Below, piece by piece: positions 51,365 to 61,489 of a stretch of DNA of 64,000 nucleotides (positions within the stretch are counted from its first letter, which is position 1; each line of letters opens with the position of its first letter). The position numbers and the translations under genes were made by a program. Source of the DNA: Hydrogenophaga intermedia (lineage in GTDB: Bacteria; Pseudomonadota; Gammaproteobacteria; Burkholderiales; Burkholderiaceae_C). The notes beneath the pieces are model-generated. The model made no database searches. It was not told the DNA's origin and saw only the letters and a program-made list of their open reading frames with translations. The stretch lies in contig NZ_JAMBNO010000011.1 in assembly GCF_023715105.1 (NCBI RefSeq), positions 1-64,000 on the forward strand, given 5' to 3'.

Positions 51365-51916
51365 TCAGGACTTCGTGCCGGCCGGCGCGGTGGTGTCGAC
51401 CTTGCCGTCCTTCACCGGCAGTGTGGCGCCGGGCTTGAAGCTGGTGCGCACGGTGCCGCTCTGGCCGTCGAGCCGGTAGGTCACGTCGTAGCCGCTGAGC
51501 TTCTGGCTCTTGTCGTTCACGGTCCTGCAGCGGCGCTCCATGGTGGTCACGGTGTCGCGCTCCTGCATGCCCTTTTGCACCTGGTTGCCCGCGTAGCCGC
51601 CGGCCACGGCGCCGGCCACGGTGGCCACTTTCTTGCCGCTGCCGCCGCCGATCTGGCTGCCCAGCAGGCCACCCGCCAGGCCACCCACCACTGTGCCGGT
51701 GATGCGGTGCTCGTCCTTCACGGGCGCCTGGCGCTGCACCGCCACGTCTTCGCAGACCTCGCGCGGCGTGACGACGGTGGTCATCACTTCCTTCACGGCC
51801 ACCACCTCGGCGGCCTGGGGTTTGGCCAGCGTCTGGTAGCCACCCACCGCGCCCGCCCCCACGATCACCATGGCGAGACCGCCCAGTGCCATGCCTTTGA
51901 TCATCGACTTGTCCAT
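51365..51916 (-). CDS. Glycine-zipper 2TM-domain envelope protein
   Basis: 183 residues with AGGAG before the ATG. An N-terminal membrane segment (GMALGGLAMVIVGAGAVGGY) is followed by a paired glycine zipper (GTVVGGLAGGLLGSQIGGGS, VAGAVAGGYAGNQVQKGM) as in 17-kDa surface-antigen/SlyB-like proteins, then a short beta-rich end with one CRTVNDKSQ segment. It probably sits in the envelope; no specific function is known. It ends 18 bp from the convergent araC gene. Confidence 0.8.
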   Translation of the reverse strand: MDKSMIKGMALGGLAMVIVGAGAVGGYQTLAKPQAAEVVAVKEVMTTVVTPREVCEDVAVQRQAPVKDEHRITGTVVGGLAGGLLGSQIGGGSGKKVATVAGAVAGGYAGNQVQKGMQERDTVTTMERRCRTVNDKSQKLSGYDVTYRLDGQSGTVRTSFKPGATLPVKDGKVDTTAPAGTKS

Positions 51917-52007
51917 GTGCTCACTCCTTTCGCCGCCAATCTAGCCGTCGCGGCCGGGGTGCTTGTTACGGAAGGTGTCTTTCGCACCGGCGCGGATACA
52001 CAAAGAC

Positions 52008-52030
52008 GCGGCTCTTTACACGCGAGCCGC
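52008..52030 (-). terminator. Candidate terminator after holA
   Basis: GCGGCTC and GAGCCGC form a 7-bp stem with a 9-base loop, 17 bp after the holA stop on the minus strand, followed by GTCTTTG (weak U-run). Plausible but not strong. Confidence 0.4.
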
Positions 52031-52046
52031 TGGCGCTGACGCTGCG

Positions 52047-53099
52047 TCAACGCAGTGCGCAGGCCCGTGCCACCTTCATGGCCAGTTGATGCAGGGCCTG
52101 CCAGGGGTCGGCCGGCCAGTCGGGGGCCTTGAGGCCCTTGACGACGCCGTCCACGGTGTGGGCATCGTCCAACCAGCGCGCCAGTTGCGCGGCGCTCAGT
52201 TGGGGCAGCACGCGTTCGACGAGCTTTTCCTTCACGCCCCAGACACGGTTCTCACGCAGCGCCAGCGGCAGCGGGCGGCCGGCGTCCAGGGCGCTGCGCA
52301 CGCGGTTCAGGGTGCGGATGTCCTCGGCCAGCGCCCAGTGGACCAGCACCGGCGCTTCGCCTTCGGCCTGAAGGCCGTCGAGCATGCGCTGCACGCGGGC
52401 CACCTGGCCGCCGAGCACGGCCTCGGCGAGCTTGAAGGCGTCGAAGCGCGCCACGTTGAGCACGGCCGATTCGACCTGCTCGAAGCTCAGCTCGCCCGCG
52501 GGGTGCAGCAGCGCGAGCTTCTGGATCTCCTGGTGTGCAGCCAGCAGGTTGCCCTCGACACGATCAGCGAAGAAGGCGAGCGTGCGCTGGCCCTCGGCGC
52601 CCGCGGCCACACGCTGCCCCTGGGCTTGCAGGCGCTGTGCAATCCACTGCGGCAGCGCCTTGCGATCCACGGGTTCCACGCGCACGGTCACGCCATGCGC
52701 ATCGAGCGCGGCGAACCAGGCACTCTTTTGCGTGGCCATGTCCAGCCGCGGCAGCACCACCAGGGTGAGCGTGCTGTCGTTGCCATCGGCTGCTTCAGCG
52801 AGCTGCTGCAGCGCAGCCGAGCCGTCCTTGCCGGGCTTGCCCGAGGGCACGCGCACCTCGACGATCTGCTTGTCGGCAAACAGGCTGAGCGAGGCGCCAC
52901 TGGCGAGCACGGCCGACCAGTCGGCGTGCGCGCCGGCCATGGTGTGCACGGTGCGCTCGGTGTGGCCCTGCGCGCGCGCCGCGGCGCGGATGGCGTCACC
53001 CGCCTCCTGGATCAGCAGCGGCTCGTCGCCGTACAGCGTGTAGAGGCTGCGCAGGCCCCGCTGCAGTTGGGCGCCGAGCTGGTTGGCCGCTACCTGCAT
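52047..53099 (-). CDS. holA: DNA polymerase III subunit delta
   Basis: 350 residues. Its family start (ANQLGAQLQRGLRSLYTLYG, GDEPLLIQEAGDAIRAAARA) and the later AFFADRVEGNLLAAHQEIQK match HolA, the clamp-loader subunit that opens the beta ring. It lies 12 bp after lptE in the common order leuS-lptE-holA. Essential replication protein in the cytoplasm. Confidence 0.93.
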   Translation of the reverse strand: MQVAANQLGAQLQRGLRSLYTLYGDEPLLIQEAGDAIRAAARAQGHTERTVHTMAGAHADWSAVLASGASLSLFADKQIVEVRVPSGKPGKDGSAALQQLAEAADGNDSTLTLVVLPRLDMATQKSAWFAALDAHGVTVRVEPVDRKALPQWIAQRLQAQGQRVAAGAEGQRTLAFFADRVEGNLLAAHQEIQKLALLHPAGELSFEQVESAVLNVARFDAFKLAEAVLGGQVARVQRMLDGLQAEGEAPVLVHWALAEDIRTLNRVRSALDAGRPLPLALRENRVWGVKEKLVERVLPQLSAAQLARWLDDAHTVDGVVKGLKAPDWPADPWQALHQLAMKVARACALR

Positions 53100-53112
53100 C
53101 GGTGGGCCCGCG

Positions 53113-53619
53113 TCAGGTGCGGTCGACCGCAGCGAGGCGGCGCAACACCTGCTGCACGATGTCGCTGGTCATGTCGCGGTAGAGCAGCTGCTCCTCGGCG
53201 TCCTTGGCGAGCACCTGGGTCTCGTTGAAGCTCAGGTCGCGCTCAAGCAGCAGCTCGGTGTCGTCGATGAGGATGCGCTCGTCAGCAGTCTGCAGGTTGA
53301 AGCGGAAACGCGTGCGCAACTGCAGCTCACGGACCTGACCCGAGGCGGTCTGGCCCACGACGGCACGCTCGCGCTGGTCGATCAGCACGCGCAACACCAC
53401 AGCGGAGGCGTCTGCGGGGCTGGCCGGGTCGGCACTGGTCAGCACGCGCAGGCCGTTGATCTGCAGCTCACGACGCAATGCCGCCGCCGTGATCGTCGAC
53501 TCGCTGCCCACCATGCGCAGCGCCGCGAAAGGGAACTTCGGCGCCTGGCGCAGCTGGAAACCGCAGGCGGGCAACGCCAGGGCGGCGATGGTGGCGAGCG
53601 CGAGGCGGCGTTGCAGCAT
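53113..53619 (-). CDS. lptE: LPS-assembly lipoprotein LptE
   Basis: 168 residues. A lipoprotein signal ends in ALPACG (Cys19), then GFQLRQAPKFPFAALRM and a C-terminal charged helix (EEQLLYRDMTSDIVQQVLRR). With LptD it forms the outer-membrane plug that inserts LPS. It starts two bases after leuS, in the conserved order. Formerly RlpB. Confidence 0.92.
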   Translation of the reverse strand: MLQRRLALATIAALALPACGFQLRQAPKFPFAALRMVGSESTITAAALRRELQINGLRVLTSADPASPADASAVVLRVLIDQRERAVVGQTASGQVRELQLRTRFRFNLQTADERILIDDTELLLERDLSFNETQVLAKDAEEQLLYRDMTSDIVQQVLRRLAAVDRT

Positions 53620-53621
53620 GG

Positions 53622-56282
53622 TCAGACCACCACGTTCACCAGACGGCCCGGCACCACCACCACCTTCTTGGGGGCAGCGCCCGCGGCCTGCTTGATGAAG
53701 GCCTCGCTGGCCAACGCGGCGGCTTCGATGGCGGCCTTGTCGGCGCTGGCGGAGACGGTGATGGCGCCGCGCAGCTTGCCGTTGATCTGCAGCACGAGCT
53801 CGATCTCGTCGCGCTGCAGCGCGGTCTCGTCGGCCTGCGGCCAGGGCGCATCCAGCAGCGTGCCGGGGTAGCCGAGTTCGTGCCACAGGGCGTGCGTGAT
53901 GTGCGGCGTGGCCGGGTACAGGCAGCGCAGCAGGATGCTGAAGCCTTCTGCAGCGGCAGCCTGGTCTGCCGCGCCCTCGGGCTGAAAGCCTTCCAATGCG
54001 TTGAGCATCTTCATGGCGCCCGAGACCACGGTGTTGTATTGCATGCGCTGGTAGTCGTAATCCACCTGCTTGAGCACGGTGTGGATCTCCAGGCGCAGCG
54101 CCTTGGCGGCCTTGGAAAGCCCGCCCGCATCGACCGCAACCGCTTGCGCGCCGGTGATGCCCGCTTGCGCGAGCTTGTGGCCGTGCGTCCACACGCGACG
54201 CAGGAAGCGGTAGCTGCCTTCCACCGCGGCGTCATTCCACTCCAGCGTGGCCTCGGGCGGCGCGGTGAACATGGTGTACAGGCGCGCGGTGTCGGCGCCG
54301 TACTTCTCGATCAGGTCCTGCGGGTCGACGCCGTTGTTCTTGGACTTGGACATCGTGCCCACGCCCTCGTAGTCGATCGGCGTGCCCGCGGGCAAGTCAC
54401 CCACCGCGTGCTTGAGCTTCGCGCCGACGACCTTGCCGCCCTCGTCGAACGTGTTCTCGACGTCGTGCGGCCAGAAGTATTCCTTGCCACCCTTGTCGGT
54501 GCGCCGGCTGTAGATGTGGTTGAGCACCATGCCCTGCGTGAGCAGGTGTGTGAAGGGCTCGTCGATCTTCACCAGACCGAGATCGCGCATGACCTTGGTC
54601 CAGAAGCGCGCGTACAGCAGGTGCAGGATGGCGTGTTCGATGCCGCCGATGTACTGGTCCATCGGCATCCAGTAGTCGGTGCCGCCGGCCACCATGCGCT
54701 CGCTGTTCTTCGGGTCGCAGTAGCGCATGAAGTACCAGGACGAGTCCACGAAGGTGTCCATGGTGTCGGTCTCGCGCCGCGCCTGGGCACCACACACCGG
54801 GCAGACAACGCCGGCGTGGAATGCCTCGTGGTGGTTGAGCGGGTTGCCGCTGCCGTCGGGCACGCAGTCCTCGGGCAGCACCACCGGCAGGTCCTTCTCG
54901 GGCACGGGCACGGCGCCGTGCTCGGGGCAGTGGATGATGGGAATCGGCGTGCCCCAGTAGCGCTGGCGGCTGATGCCCCAGTCGCGCAGGCGCCAGGTGG
55001 TCTTCTTCTCGCCCAGCGCACCGAGCAGTTCGGCCACCTTGTCGACCGCGGCCTTGTACGGCAGGCCATCGAGCACGCCGGAGTTCACGCACACGCCGCG
55101 CTGCTTGTCGCCGTACCACTCCTGCCAGGCGTCGGTGCTGAAGGTCTCGCCCTCGACCGCCACCACCTGCTGGATCTTCAAACCGTATTTCTTCGCGAAG
55201 GCGAAATCGCGCTCGTCGTGTGCGGGCACGCCCATGACGGCGCCGTCGCCATAGCCCATGAGCACGTAGTTGCCCACCCACACCGGCACCGCCTCACCGG
55301 TGATCGGGTGCGTGACCACGAGGCCCGTGGGCAGGCCCTTCTTCTCTTGCGTGGCAAGTTCGGCTTCGGTGGTGCCGCCGGTCTTGCATTCCTCGATGAA
55401 GGCGGCGAGTTGCGGATTGCTGGCTGCGGCGTGCGTGGCCAGCGGGTGCTCGGGTGCCACGGCACAGAAGGTCACGCCCATGATGGTGTCGGCGCGCGTG
55501 GTGAACACGTAGAGCCTGCCATCACCGATGAGGCCACCATCGGCACCCTTGATCTGGTGCGGGAAGGCGAAGCGCACACCCTCGCTCTTGCCAATCCAGT
55601 TCTCCTGCATCAGGCGCACCTTGTCGGGCCAGCCGCTGAGCGTGGCCCTGGGGTTGCCGATCTGCACGTGGTCAAGCAGCTCGCCCGCGTAAGCGGTGAT
55701 ATTGAGGTAGTAGCCCGGGATCTCGCGCTTTTCCACCAGCGCGCCGGTGCGCCAGCCGCGGCCGTCGATGACCTGTTCGTTGGCGAGCACGGTCTGGTCC
55801 ACCGGGTCCCAGTTCACCACCTGGGTCTTGCGGTAGGCAATGCCCTTCTCGAGCATCTTGAGGAACAGCCACTGATTCCAGTGGTAGTACTCGGGCGAGC
55901 AGGTGGCGACTTCGCGGCTCCAGTCGATGGCCAGGCCCATGGCCTGCATCTGCCGCTTCATGTAAGCGATGTTGTCGTAGGTCCACTTGGCCGGTGGCAC
56001 CTTGTTCTTGATCGCCGCGTTCTCGGCCGGCAGGCCGAAGGCGTCCCAGCCCATCGGCATGAGGACGTTGTAGCCCTTCATGCGCAGCTGGCGCGTGAGC
56101 ATGTCGTTGATGGTGTAGTTGCGCACGTGGCCCATGTGCAGCTTGCCGCTGGGGTAGGGCAGCATGGAGCAGGCGTAGAACTTCTTCTTGCCGGCGTCTT
56201 CGGTGACGCGATAGGCGTCGGCGGCGGTCCACTGGGCCTGCGCGTTGCGCTCGACGTCTTGGGGGGCGTACTTGTCTTGCAT
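53622..56282 (-). CDS. leuS: Leucyl-tRNA synthetase
   Basis: 886 residues, near the usual 860. Class I motifs: [19 protein letters not shown] (HIGH) and [15 protein letters not shown] (KMSKS). The editing domain has [20 protein letters not shown] and the zinc region [20 protein letters not shown]. It charges tRNA-Leu. The ATG at 56282 starts [18 protein letters not shown], the typical N-terminus. It heads the leuS-lptE-holA group. Confidence 0.98.
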   Translation of the reverse strand: MQDKYAPQDVERNAQAQWTAADAYRVTEDAGKKKFYACSMLPYPSGKLHMGHVRNYTINDMLTRQLRMKGYNVLMPMGWDAFGLPAENAAIKNKVPPAKWTYDNIAYMKRQMQAMGLAIDWSREVATCSPEYYHWNQWLFLKMLEKGIAYRKTQVVNWDPVDQTVLANEQVIDGRGWRTGALVEKREIPGYYLNITAYAGELLDHVQIGNPRATLSGWPDKVRLMQENWIGKSEGVRFAFPHQIKGADGGLIGDGRLYVFTTRADTIMGVTFCAVAPEHPLATHAAASNPQLAAFIEECKTGGTTEAELATQEKKGLPTGLVVTHPITGEAVPVWVGNYVLMGYGDGAVMGVPAHDERDFAFAKKYGLKIQQVVAVEGETFSTDAWQEWYGDKQRGVCVNSGVLDGLPYKAAVDKVAELLGALGEKKTTWRLRDWGISRQRYWGTPIPIIHCPEHGAVPVPEKDLPVVLPEDCVPDGSGNPLNHHEAFHAGVVCPVCGAQARRETDTMDTFVDSSWYFMRYCDPKNSERMVAGGTDYWMPMDQYIGGIEHAILHLLYARFWTKVMRDLGLVKIDEPFTHLLTQGMVLNHIYSRRTDKGGKEYFWPHDVENTFDEGGKVVGAKLKHAVGDLPAGTPIDYEGVGTMSKSKNNGVDPQDLIEKYGADTARLYTMFTAPPEATLEWNDAAVEGSYRFLRRVWTHGHKLAQAGITGAQAVAVDAGGLSKAAKALRLEIHTVLKQVDYDYQRMQYNTVVSGAMKMLNALEGFQPEGAADQAAAAEGFSILLRCLYPATPHITHALWHELGYPGTLLDAPWPQADETALQRDEIELVLQINGKLRGAITVSASADKAAIEAAALASEAFIKQAAGAAPKKVVVVPGRLVNVVV

Positions 56283-56379
56283 GGGAAGGGCGTGCGGTGC
56301 CGGCGGCGGCGCCGCGGCGAAGCGGGGATTTTAGGGTGCGCCCCCGGGGCCGCGGGCGCCGTGCGGCATGCGCGTGGAT

Positions 56380-56811
56380 TCAGCGCGCCGGGGCAGCCGG
56401 ATCGGCCACGAAGCCGATGCGCGATAGGCCCGCCGCCTGCGCGATGCCGATGAGCGCCACCACGCGGCCATAGGGCACGCGCTCGTCCACGCGCAGCAGG
56501 ATCTCGGCATCGGGCTGCGCGGCGCCCAGCGCCTGCAGGCGCTCGCGCAACGTGGCTTCGGTCAGGGTCTCACCGCCCAGGCGCAACTGGTCCTGGGCAT
56601 CGAGTTCGATGGTGGCGGCGGCCAGCGGCGCGGCGGGCGCCAACGCCGGCGTGTCGGCGCGCGGCAACGCCAGCGCCAGGCGCTGCGCCATCAGCGGCGC
56701 ACTCACGATGAAGATCACGAGCAGCACCAGGAACACATCGACCAGCGGCGTGATGTTGATCTCGGCAAAGGGCGGCGCGGCGCGCGGGCCCGGCAGGCGG
56801 CCGAAGCTCAT
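56380..56811 (-). CDS. exbD: ExbD/TolR-family biopolymer transport protein
   Basis: 143 residues with one membrane segment, EINITPLVDVFLVLLVIFIV, whose Asp is the proton-coupling residue, and a periplasmic domain ending DERVPYGRVVALIGIAQAAG. It pairs with the overlapping ExbB-like gene as the motor for TonB-type uptake. Iron uptake is likely but TolR identity cannot be ruled out. Confidence 0.88.
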   Translation of the reverse strand: MSFGRLPGPRAAPPFAEINITPLVDVFLVLLVIFIVSAPLMAQRLALALPRADTPALAPAAPLAAATIELDAQDQLRLGGETLTEATLRERLQALGAAQPDAEILLRVDERVPYGRVVALIGIAQAAGLSRIGFVADPAAPAR

Positions 56812-57470
56812 GGGGCGGGGCCAGCGGTCGACGGGGCGAACAGCTCGCGCAGGTCGTGCGCGAAGCCCTCCAGCTGGGCCTCGATCTGCGCGATGCGGCG
56901 GCCCAGCACGTTGTAGGCCAGCACGGCCGGGATGGCGACGGCCAGTCCGGCGGCCGTCATCACCAGGGCCTCGCCCACGGGGCCGGCCACGGCCTCGATG
57001 CGAAACCCGTCTTCGCCGAACCCCACCGCCAGCAAGGCCTGATGCACGCCCCAGACGGTGCCGAGCAGGCCCACGAACGGCGCCGTGGCGCCGACGCTGG
57101 CCAGCAGCGTCTGGCCATGTTGCAGGCGGGCAATCGTGTGGTGCAGCGCGTCGCGCAGCGCGCGCGTGAGCCGTGCGGCGGGGGTGCCCTGCGCGGCCAG
57201 CACCTCGGGCGGCAGCGCGAGCAGGCAACGCGCTGCCTGCAGCAGGGGCAGCGCCAACGCCTGGACGTCGGCCGCCGCCAGGCGGCGCTCGGCGTCGTCG
57301 AGATCACGCGCCTGCCAGAAGGCTGCGGTGGCCAGTGGCAGGCTGTTCGCGGCGCGGCGCAGCAGCCAGGATTTCCAGAGGATGAGCACCCAGGTGGCCA
57401 CCGACATGGCCAGCAACAGCAGGCCGATGGAGCGGCCCAGCGCGTCGGCGGCGAGGAAGACGTCGAGCAC
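56808..57470 (-). CDS. exbB: ExbB/TolQ-family proton channel protein
   Basis: 220 residues from a GTG at 57470. Three membrane segments: LLLLAMSVATWVLILWKSWL, VGATAPFVGLLGTVWGVHQA and VMTAAGLAVAIPAVLAYNVL, the last two lining the proton path. It overlaps exbD by 4 bp. It drives TonB/TolA with the proton gradient. The ribosome site is weak, so the start is tentative. Confidence 0.88.
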   Translation of the reverse strand: MLDVFLAADALGRSIGLLLLAMSVATWVLILWKSWLLRRAANSLPLATAAFWQARDLDDAERRLAAADVQALALPLLQAARCLLALPPEVLAAQGTPAARLTRALRDALHHTIARLQHGQTLLASVGATAPFVGLLGTVWGVHQALLAVGFGEDGFRIEAVAGPVGEALVMTAAGLAVAIPAVLAYNVLGRRIAQIEAQLEGFAHDLRELFAPSTAGPAP

Positions 57471-57487
57471 GGCAGCCTGCGGCGGGC

Positions 57488-58303
57488 TCAGCGCAGGCCG
57501 AGCACGTCGAACATGTCGTGCAGGCCGCTGCGGCGGCCCGCCAGGTAGCGCACCGCACGCAGGCTGCCCTGCGCATAGGTGGCACGGCTGCTCGACTTGT
57601 GCGTGATCTCGATGCGCTCGCCGATGCCGGCAAACAGCACGGTGTGGTCGCCCACGATGTCGCCGCCGCGGATGGTGGCAAAGCCGATGGTGGACGGATC
57701 GCGCTCACCGGTGACGCCCTCGCGCGCGTAGACCGCGCAGTCCTTGAGGTCGCGGCCCAGCGCGTCGGCGATCACCTCGCCCATCTTGAGGGCTGTGCCG
57801 CTGGGCGCATCGACCTTGTGACGGTGGTGTGCCTCGATGATTTCGATGTCGTAGCCGGTGGGCATGGCCTTGGCGGCCAGCTCCAGCAGCTTGAGCGTGA
57901 CGTTGACGCCCACGCTCATGTTGGGCGCCATGACGATGGCGATGCGCTGCGCGGCCTCTGCGATGCGTGCCTTCTGCTCGTCGGAGAAACCCGTGGTGCC
58001 GATGACCAGGTTCACCCCCTCGGCCACGCAGGCGTCCAGATGCGCCATGGTGCCCTCGGGGCGGGTGAAGTCGATCAGGCAATGGCTGCCGCGCAGGCCG
58101 GCCGCCAGATCGGCGGTGATGGCGACGCCGGTGGCCTGACCGGCGTAGGCACCGGCGTCCTGACCAATGGCGGGACTGCCGGCCACGTCCAGCGCGCCGG
58201 CCAGCGTGCAGTCGCCACTGGCGCGCACGGCCTCGATCAGCATGCGGCCCATGCGGCCGCTGGCGCCCGCGATGCAGACGCGCTGCGCAGCGGGCGCGGT
58301 CAT
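57488..58303 (-). CDS. dapB: 4-hydroxy-tetrahydrodipicolinate reductase
   Basis: 271 residues. Nucleotide site [18 protein letters not shown], catalytic segment [25 protein letters not shown], and the end [16 protein letters not shown] are diagnostic. It reduces the product of DapA in lysine/diaminopimelate synthesis. It overlaps bamE by 4 bp (ATGA) and is followed by exbB. Confidence 0.97.
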   Translation of the reverse strand: MTAPAAQRVCIAGASGRMGRMLIEAVRASGDCTLAGALDVAGSPAIGQDAGAYAGQATGVAITADLAAGLRGSHCLIDFTRPEGTMAHLDACVAEGVNLVIGTTGFSDEQKARIAEAAQRIAIVMAPNMSVGVNVTLKLLELAAKAMPTGYDIEIIEAHHRHKVDAPSGTALKMGEVIADALGRDLKDCAVYAREGVTGERDPSTIGFATIRGGDIVGDHTVLFAGIGERIEITHKSSSRATYAQGSLRAVRYLAGRRSGLHDMFDVLGLR

Positions 58304-58824
58304 TGGGCGGCCCCGGCGCCGTCGATGGGCGGGAAATTCGTGGTGGCCGGCGCGCTTGCCGCGCTGCTGGGCGTCGGCGGGCTCAGCGGCTTGTTGCGCT
58401 CGGCGAAGGCCTTGAGCTGCTCCTCGGTGGCCTCCAGCACGGGCGGCTTGCCGCCATCGCCGCGGCGCGCGTCGAGCGTGGCAACGAACTCCTCCTCGCT
58501 GGGCAGTTCGTCGGCCTCATGACGCAGCAACACACCGTCCTTGAAGAACACGGCCACGCGGCGCAACACCGGCTCCTGGCCCTGGCGGCGCAGCGTGAAG
58601 ACGTAGTCCCAGCGGTCGGCGTGGAACACGCTGGTCAACAGCGGGGAGCCGAGGATGTCGCGCACCTGCTCGCGCGCCATGCCGGGCTTGAGGGCCTGCA
58701 CCTGCTCGCGTGTGACGACGTTGCCCTGCAGGACATCGACCTTGTAGGGCGTGATGAACGAGCAGCCCGACAGGACCACGAAGAGGGCCAGTGAGGGCAG
58801 AAGGCGGTGACGGACGAGGGACAT
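58300..58824 (-). CDS. bamE: Outer-membrane assembly lipoprotein BamE (SmpA/OmlA)
   Basis: 174 residues from ATG 58824. Lipobox VVLSGCSF (Cys21), then the BamE core [54 protein letters not shown]. An unusual Pro/Ala/Ser-rich tail of about 45 residues follows the folded part. It is part of the BAM complex. Divergent from fur; this bamE-fur neighbour pair is common in beta-proteobacteria. Confidence 0.93.
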   Translation of the reverse strand: MSLVRHRLLPSLALFVVLSGCSFITPYKVDVLQGNVVTREQVQALKPGMAREQVRDILGSPLLTSVFHADRWDYVFTLRRQGQEPVLRRVAVFFKDGVLLRHEADELPSEEEFVATLDARRGDGGKPPVLEATEEQLKAFAERNKPLSPPTPSSAASAPATTNFPPIDGAGAAQ

Positions 58825-58925
58825 GGACGGGCACCCTGGACGGCGTATGGGCAAACGCCCTGATGCAGGCGGCGCCTGGCGGGCGATAATCGGTCGGCCA
58901 TTGTAGTGAGCCCGCACCCACCGCC

Positions 58926-59363
58926 ATGACCAACAACCTCGAAGAACTCAAGAGCACCGGCCTGAAGGCCACTTTGCCGCGGCTGAAGATCCTCGAGGTC
59001 TTCCACAGCGCCAAGCAGCGCCACATGACTGCGGAGGACGTGTTTCGCGTGTTGCTCGAGGAGCGCAGCGACATCGGCCTGGCCACGGTCTACCGCGTGT
59101 TGATGCAATTCGAGCAGGCCGGCCTGCTCACGCGCAGCAATTTCGAGTCGGGCAAGGCGGTCTACGAGCTCAACGAAGGCCAGCACCATGACCACCTGGT
59201 GTGCCTGGACTGCGGACGCGTGGAGGAATTCTTCGACGCCGAGATCGAGCGGCGCCAGCAGATGGTGGCAAAGTCGCGCGGCTTCGCGCTGCAGGAGCAC
59301 GCGCTTTCGCTCTACGCCAACTGCACCAAGAGCGATTGCCCGCACCGCGGCAACAAGCGCTGA
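58926..59363 (+). CDS. fur: Ferric uptake regulator
   Basis: 145 residues. Winged helix ([40 protein letters not shown]), metal site [20 protein letters not shown] and the C-terminal [10 protein letters not shown]. It represses iron-uptake genes with Fe2+. The spacer to bamE (101 bp) contains AT-richer text around GATAATCGG but I could not define a promoter. Confidence 0.97.
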   Translation: MTNNLEELKSTGLKATLPRLKILEVFHSAKQRHMTAEDVFRVLLEERSDIGLATVYRVLMQFEQAGLLTRSNFESGKAVYELNEGQHHDHLVCLDCGRVEEFFDAEIERRQQMVAKSRGFALQEHALSLYANCTKSDCPHRGNKR

Positions 59364-59382
59364 CGGCACGCGGCCCGGATCA

Positions 59383-59427
59383 GCCCCCTTGGGAAGCCAG
59401 CGGCCCGCGAGGCGGCGCCACGTGGCG
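59383..59427. repeat. REP-like palindromic element between fur and hprK
   Basis: The 70-bp convergent spacer carries GCCCCCTTGGG and, at 59416-59427, the perfect palindrome CGCCACGTGGCG. The first part resembles GCCCCCTTGAGGGG of the 48931-49000 element, followed in both by G+C-rich hairpins. It may serve as a terminator-like boundary. Confidence 0.45.
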
Positions 59428-59433
59428 GCGACA

Positions 59434-60384
59434 TCATTCGTCGCGTGACATGGCCGCGCGGTGGCGCAGCACGAATTCCTGGTAGGTGTCGATGCCGCGC
59501 AGCTGCAGGATGGTGTTGCGCACCGCGGCTTCGACCAGCACCGCAATGTTGCGCCCCGCCACCACCTGGATCACGGCCTTGCGCACGGGCACACCCAGCA
59601 CATCCTGGTACAGCGGCTCGTAGGGCATGCGCTCGTAGTCGCGCTCCATGGTCTCGCGCCGCACCAGGTGCACGATGAGCTGCAGACGCATCTTGCGGCG
59701 CACGGCCGTCTCGCCAAAGATGGCCTTGATGTCGAGCAAGCCGATGCCGCGCACCTCCAGCAGGTTCTGCAGCAGCTCGGGGCAGCGGCCTTCCACGCTG
59801 GTCTGGTTGATGCGGTAGAGATCGACGGCGTCGTCGGCCACCAGGCCGTGACCGCGCGAAATGAGCTCCAGGCCAAGCTCGCTCTTGCCCAGACCGGATT
59901 CGCCGGTGATCAGCACACCCATGCCCAGGATGTCCATGAACACGCCGTGCATGGTGGCGCGGTCGGCGAAGTGGCGCGAGAGGTAGGCGCGCAGCACGTC
60001 GATGACGAACGCAGCCGACTCCCGTGTGGAGAACATCGGAATCTGCGCGCGCTCGCACATCGCGAGCAATTCGTCGGGCGCGGGTTGATCGTCCGCCACC
60101 ACCAGCACCGGCGGCTCCAGCGTGACGATGCGCGCCACGCGGCGGCGGTTGTCCTCGACGCTGGGGCTGGTGAGGTAGGCCACCTCACGCTCGCCAATGA
60201 CTTGCAGGCGATACGGATGGATGTAGTTGAGGTAGCCGACCAGATCGGCGCCGGAACGCGCGGCGCGGATGGCCACCTCGTCGAAACGCCGCTCGGACGC
60301 CCCGAGGCCGGCGATCCACTGCCACTTCAGCGTGTCCCGGTGGTCCTCGAAGAGAACGTCGGCGCTGACGACGGTGGGTTTCAA
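59434..60384 (-). CDS. hprK: HPr kinase/phosphorylase
   Basis: 316 residues from a TTG at 60384 ([16 protein letters not shown] start of the family; no ATG near). Walker A is [19 protein letters not shown], followed by the HprK signature [24 protein letters not shown] text. It phosphorylates and dephosphorylates HPr on Ser; in beta-proteobacteria the PTS is mostly regulatory. It lies 13 bp after ptsN. Confidence 0.95.
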   Translation of the reverse strand: MKPTVVSADVLFEDHRDTLKWQWIAGLGASERRFDEVAIRAARSGADLVGYLNYIHPYRLQVIGEREVAYLTSPSVEDNRRRVARIVTLEPPVLVVADDQPAPDELLAMCERAQIPMFSTRESAAFVIDVLRAYLSRHFADRATMHGVFMDILGMGVLITGESGLGKSELGLELISRGHGLVADDAVDLYRINQTSVEGRCPELLQNLLEVRGIGLLDIKAIFGETAVRRKMRLQLIVHLVRRETMERDYERMPYEPLYQDVLGVPVRKAVIQVVAGRNIAVLVEAAVRNTILQLRGIDTYQEFVLRHRAAMSRDE

Positions 60385-60397
60385 GGCCGGGCCGGGG

Positions 60398-60868
60398 TCA
60401 AGCGGCGGCGTGCGCCGATTGCCAGTTGGCGATCAACGTGTGCAGAGCGGCGGCGTCGACGGCACCCTTCATCTGCTCGCGCAAGCCACCGTCGCTGAGC
60501 AACTCGGCAATCTCGGAGAGGATTTCCAGGTGCTTCTGCGTCGCCGCCTCGGGCACGAGCAGGAAGATCATGAGCTGCACCGGTTGCTCGTCCGGGGCGT
60601 CGAAGCCGATCGGGCTGGCCAGCTGGAACACCGCCGCCAATGGCTGCTTCAGGCCCTTGATGCGACCGTGCGGGATGGCCACGCCATGCCCCAGCCCGGT
60701 CGAGCCGAGCCGCTCGCGCGCAAACAGGCTGTCGGTGATGAGTGCGCGGTTGAGGCCATGCTGGGTTTCGAACAGCAGACCCGCTTCCTCGAATGCACGC
60801 TTCTTGCTGGTGGCGTCGACGCTCACCAGCACTTGGGCGGCGGGCAGGATGGCAGAGAGACGGTTCAT
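60398..60868 (-). CDS. ptsN: PTS IIA-like nitrogen-regulatory protein
   Basis: 156 residues from ATG 60868. The phosphorylated His is in [20 protein letters not shown] and the end [20 protein letters not shown] is typical of EIIA-Ntr. It regulates potassium, nitrogen and stress pathways; the presence of kup in the window is suggestive only. A good -10 (CATAAT, 60890-60895 on the minus strand) precedes it, downstream of the hpf terminator, so ptsN-hprK may have its own promoter. Confidence 0.94.
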   Translation of the reverse strand: MNRLSAILPAAQVLVSVDATSKKRAFEEAGLLFETQHGLNRALITDSLFARERLGSTGLGHGVAIPHGRIKGLKQPLAAVFQLASPIGFDAPDEQPVQLMIFLLVPEAATQKHLEILSEIAELLSDGGLREQMKGAVDAAALHTLIANWQSAHAAA

Positions 60869-60929
60869 GGGGGCCCTTTCGGACCGCGGATTATGCGCCT
60901 CTGACTTTTTGAGGCTAGACGCCGGAGAC

Positions 60930-60959
60930 AAAAAAGCCGCTTGACAATTCAAGCGGCTT
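60930..60959 (-). terminator. Strong intrinsic terminator after hpf
   Basis: AAGCCGCTTG and CAAGCGGCTT form a perfect 10-bp stem with a 6-base loop, followed on the minus strand by six Ts. It lies 53 bp after the hpf stop and 61 bp before ptsN. Confidence 0.92.
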
Positions 60960-61012
60960 GTTGCAGTGCAACACGGTCGCAAACCCACGCCGGGCGTGGG
61001 TTGTGACCGATT

Positions 61013-61342
61013 TCACATCAGGCGCTTGGCGGCGTCGTGATGGTGGTCTTTCGTCTTGGTCTTGTAACGCAGCACCTGGCGGTCGAGCTTGTCGGCCAGA
61101 TCATCGACGGCGGCATACAGGTCGGCATGGGCGCTCTCGGCGAACAGGTCGCGGCCCTTCACATGGATGTTGCACTCCGCGCGCTGGCGCAGGTCTTTCT
61201 CCTTGAGGTTGTCCACCTTGAGCAGCACCCGGATGTCGACCACCTGATCGAAGTGCCGGGAAATGCGCTCCAGCTTGCTGGTGACATAGCCGCGCAGGGC
61301 AGGAGTGACCTCGAGGTCGTGACCGCTGATCGTCAGATTCAT
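61013..61342 (-). CDS. hpf: Ribosome hibernation-promoting factor (short HPF/RaiA family)
   Basis: 109 residues with TAGGAGG eight bases before the ATG. Text [39 protein letters not shown] and [19 protein letters not shown] is diagnostic. It binds 30S subunits in stationary phase. Order hpf-ptsN-hprK is typical of beta-proteobacteria, but rpoN, often upstream, is absent here; an MFS gene precedes it. Confidence 0.95.
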   Translation of the reverse strand: MNLTISGHDLEVTPALRGYVTSKLERISRHFDQVVDIRVLLKVDNLKEKDLRQRAECNIHVKGRDLFAESAHADLYAAVDDLADKLDRQVLRYKTKTKDHHHDAAKRLM

Positions 61343-61379
61343 CTGTGAGCCTCCTAATGCTCCGGGTTGACACAGGTCA

Positions 61380-61452
61380 CCGTGGGGGCGAGCCCCCCGG
61401 CGACCACGGGATGGCTTGAGACCACTATGCCCACGATGCGCAGCGCGCGCAA
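61380..61452 (-). promoter_or_regulatory. Candidate hpf promoter and 5'-leader hairpin
   Basis: On the minus strand TTGCGC (61452-61447) and CATAGT (61429-61424) are spaced by 17 bp (3/6 and 4/6 matches). Between them and the hpf start lies a strong hairpin at 61380-61409: outer arms CCGTGG/CCACGG and an inner GGGGG/CCCCC stem. It could control hpf translation or stability, or end the MFS transcript. Confidence 0.35.
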
Positions 61453-61489
61453 GGCGAAAACGTCAGAAAACGTGACTTCCTGACCGGCG

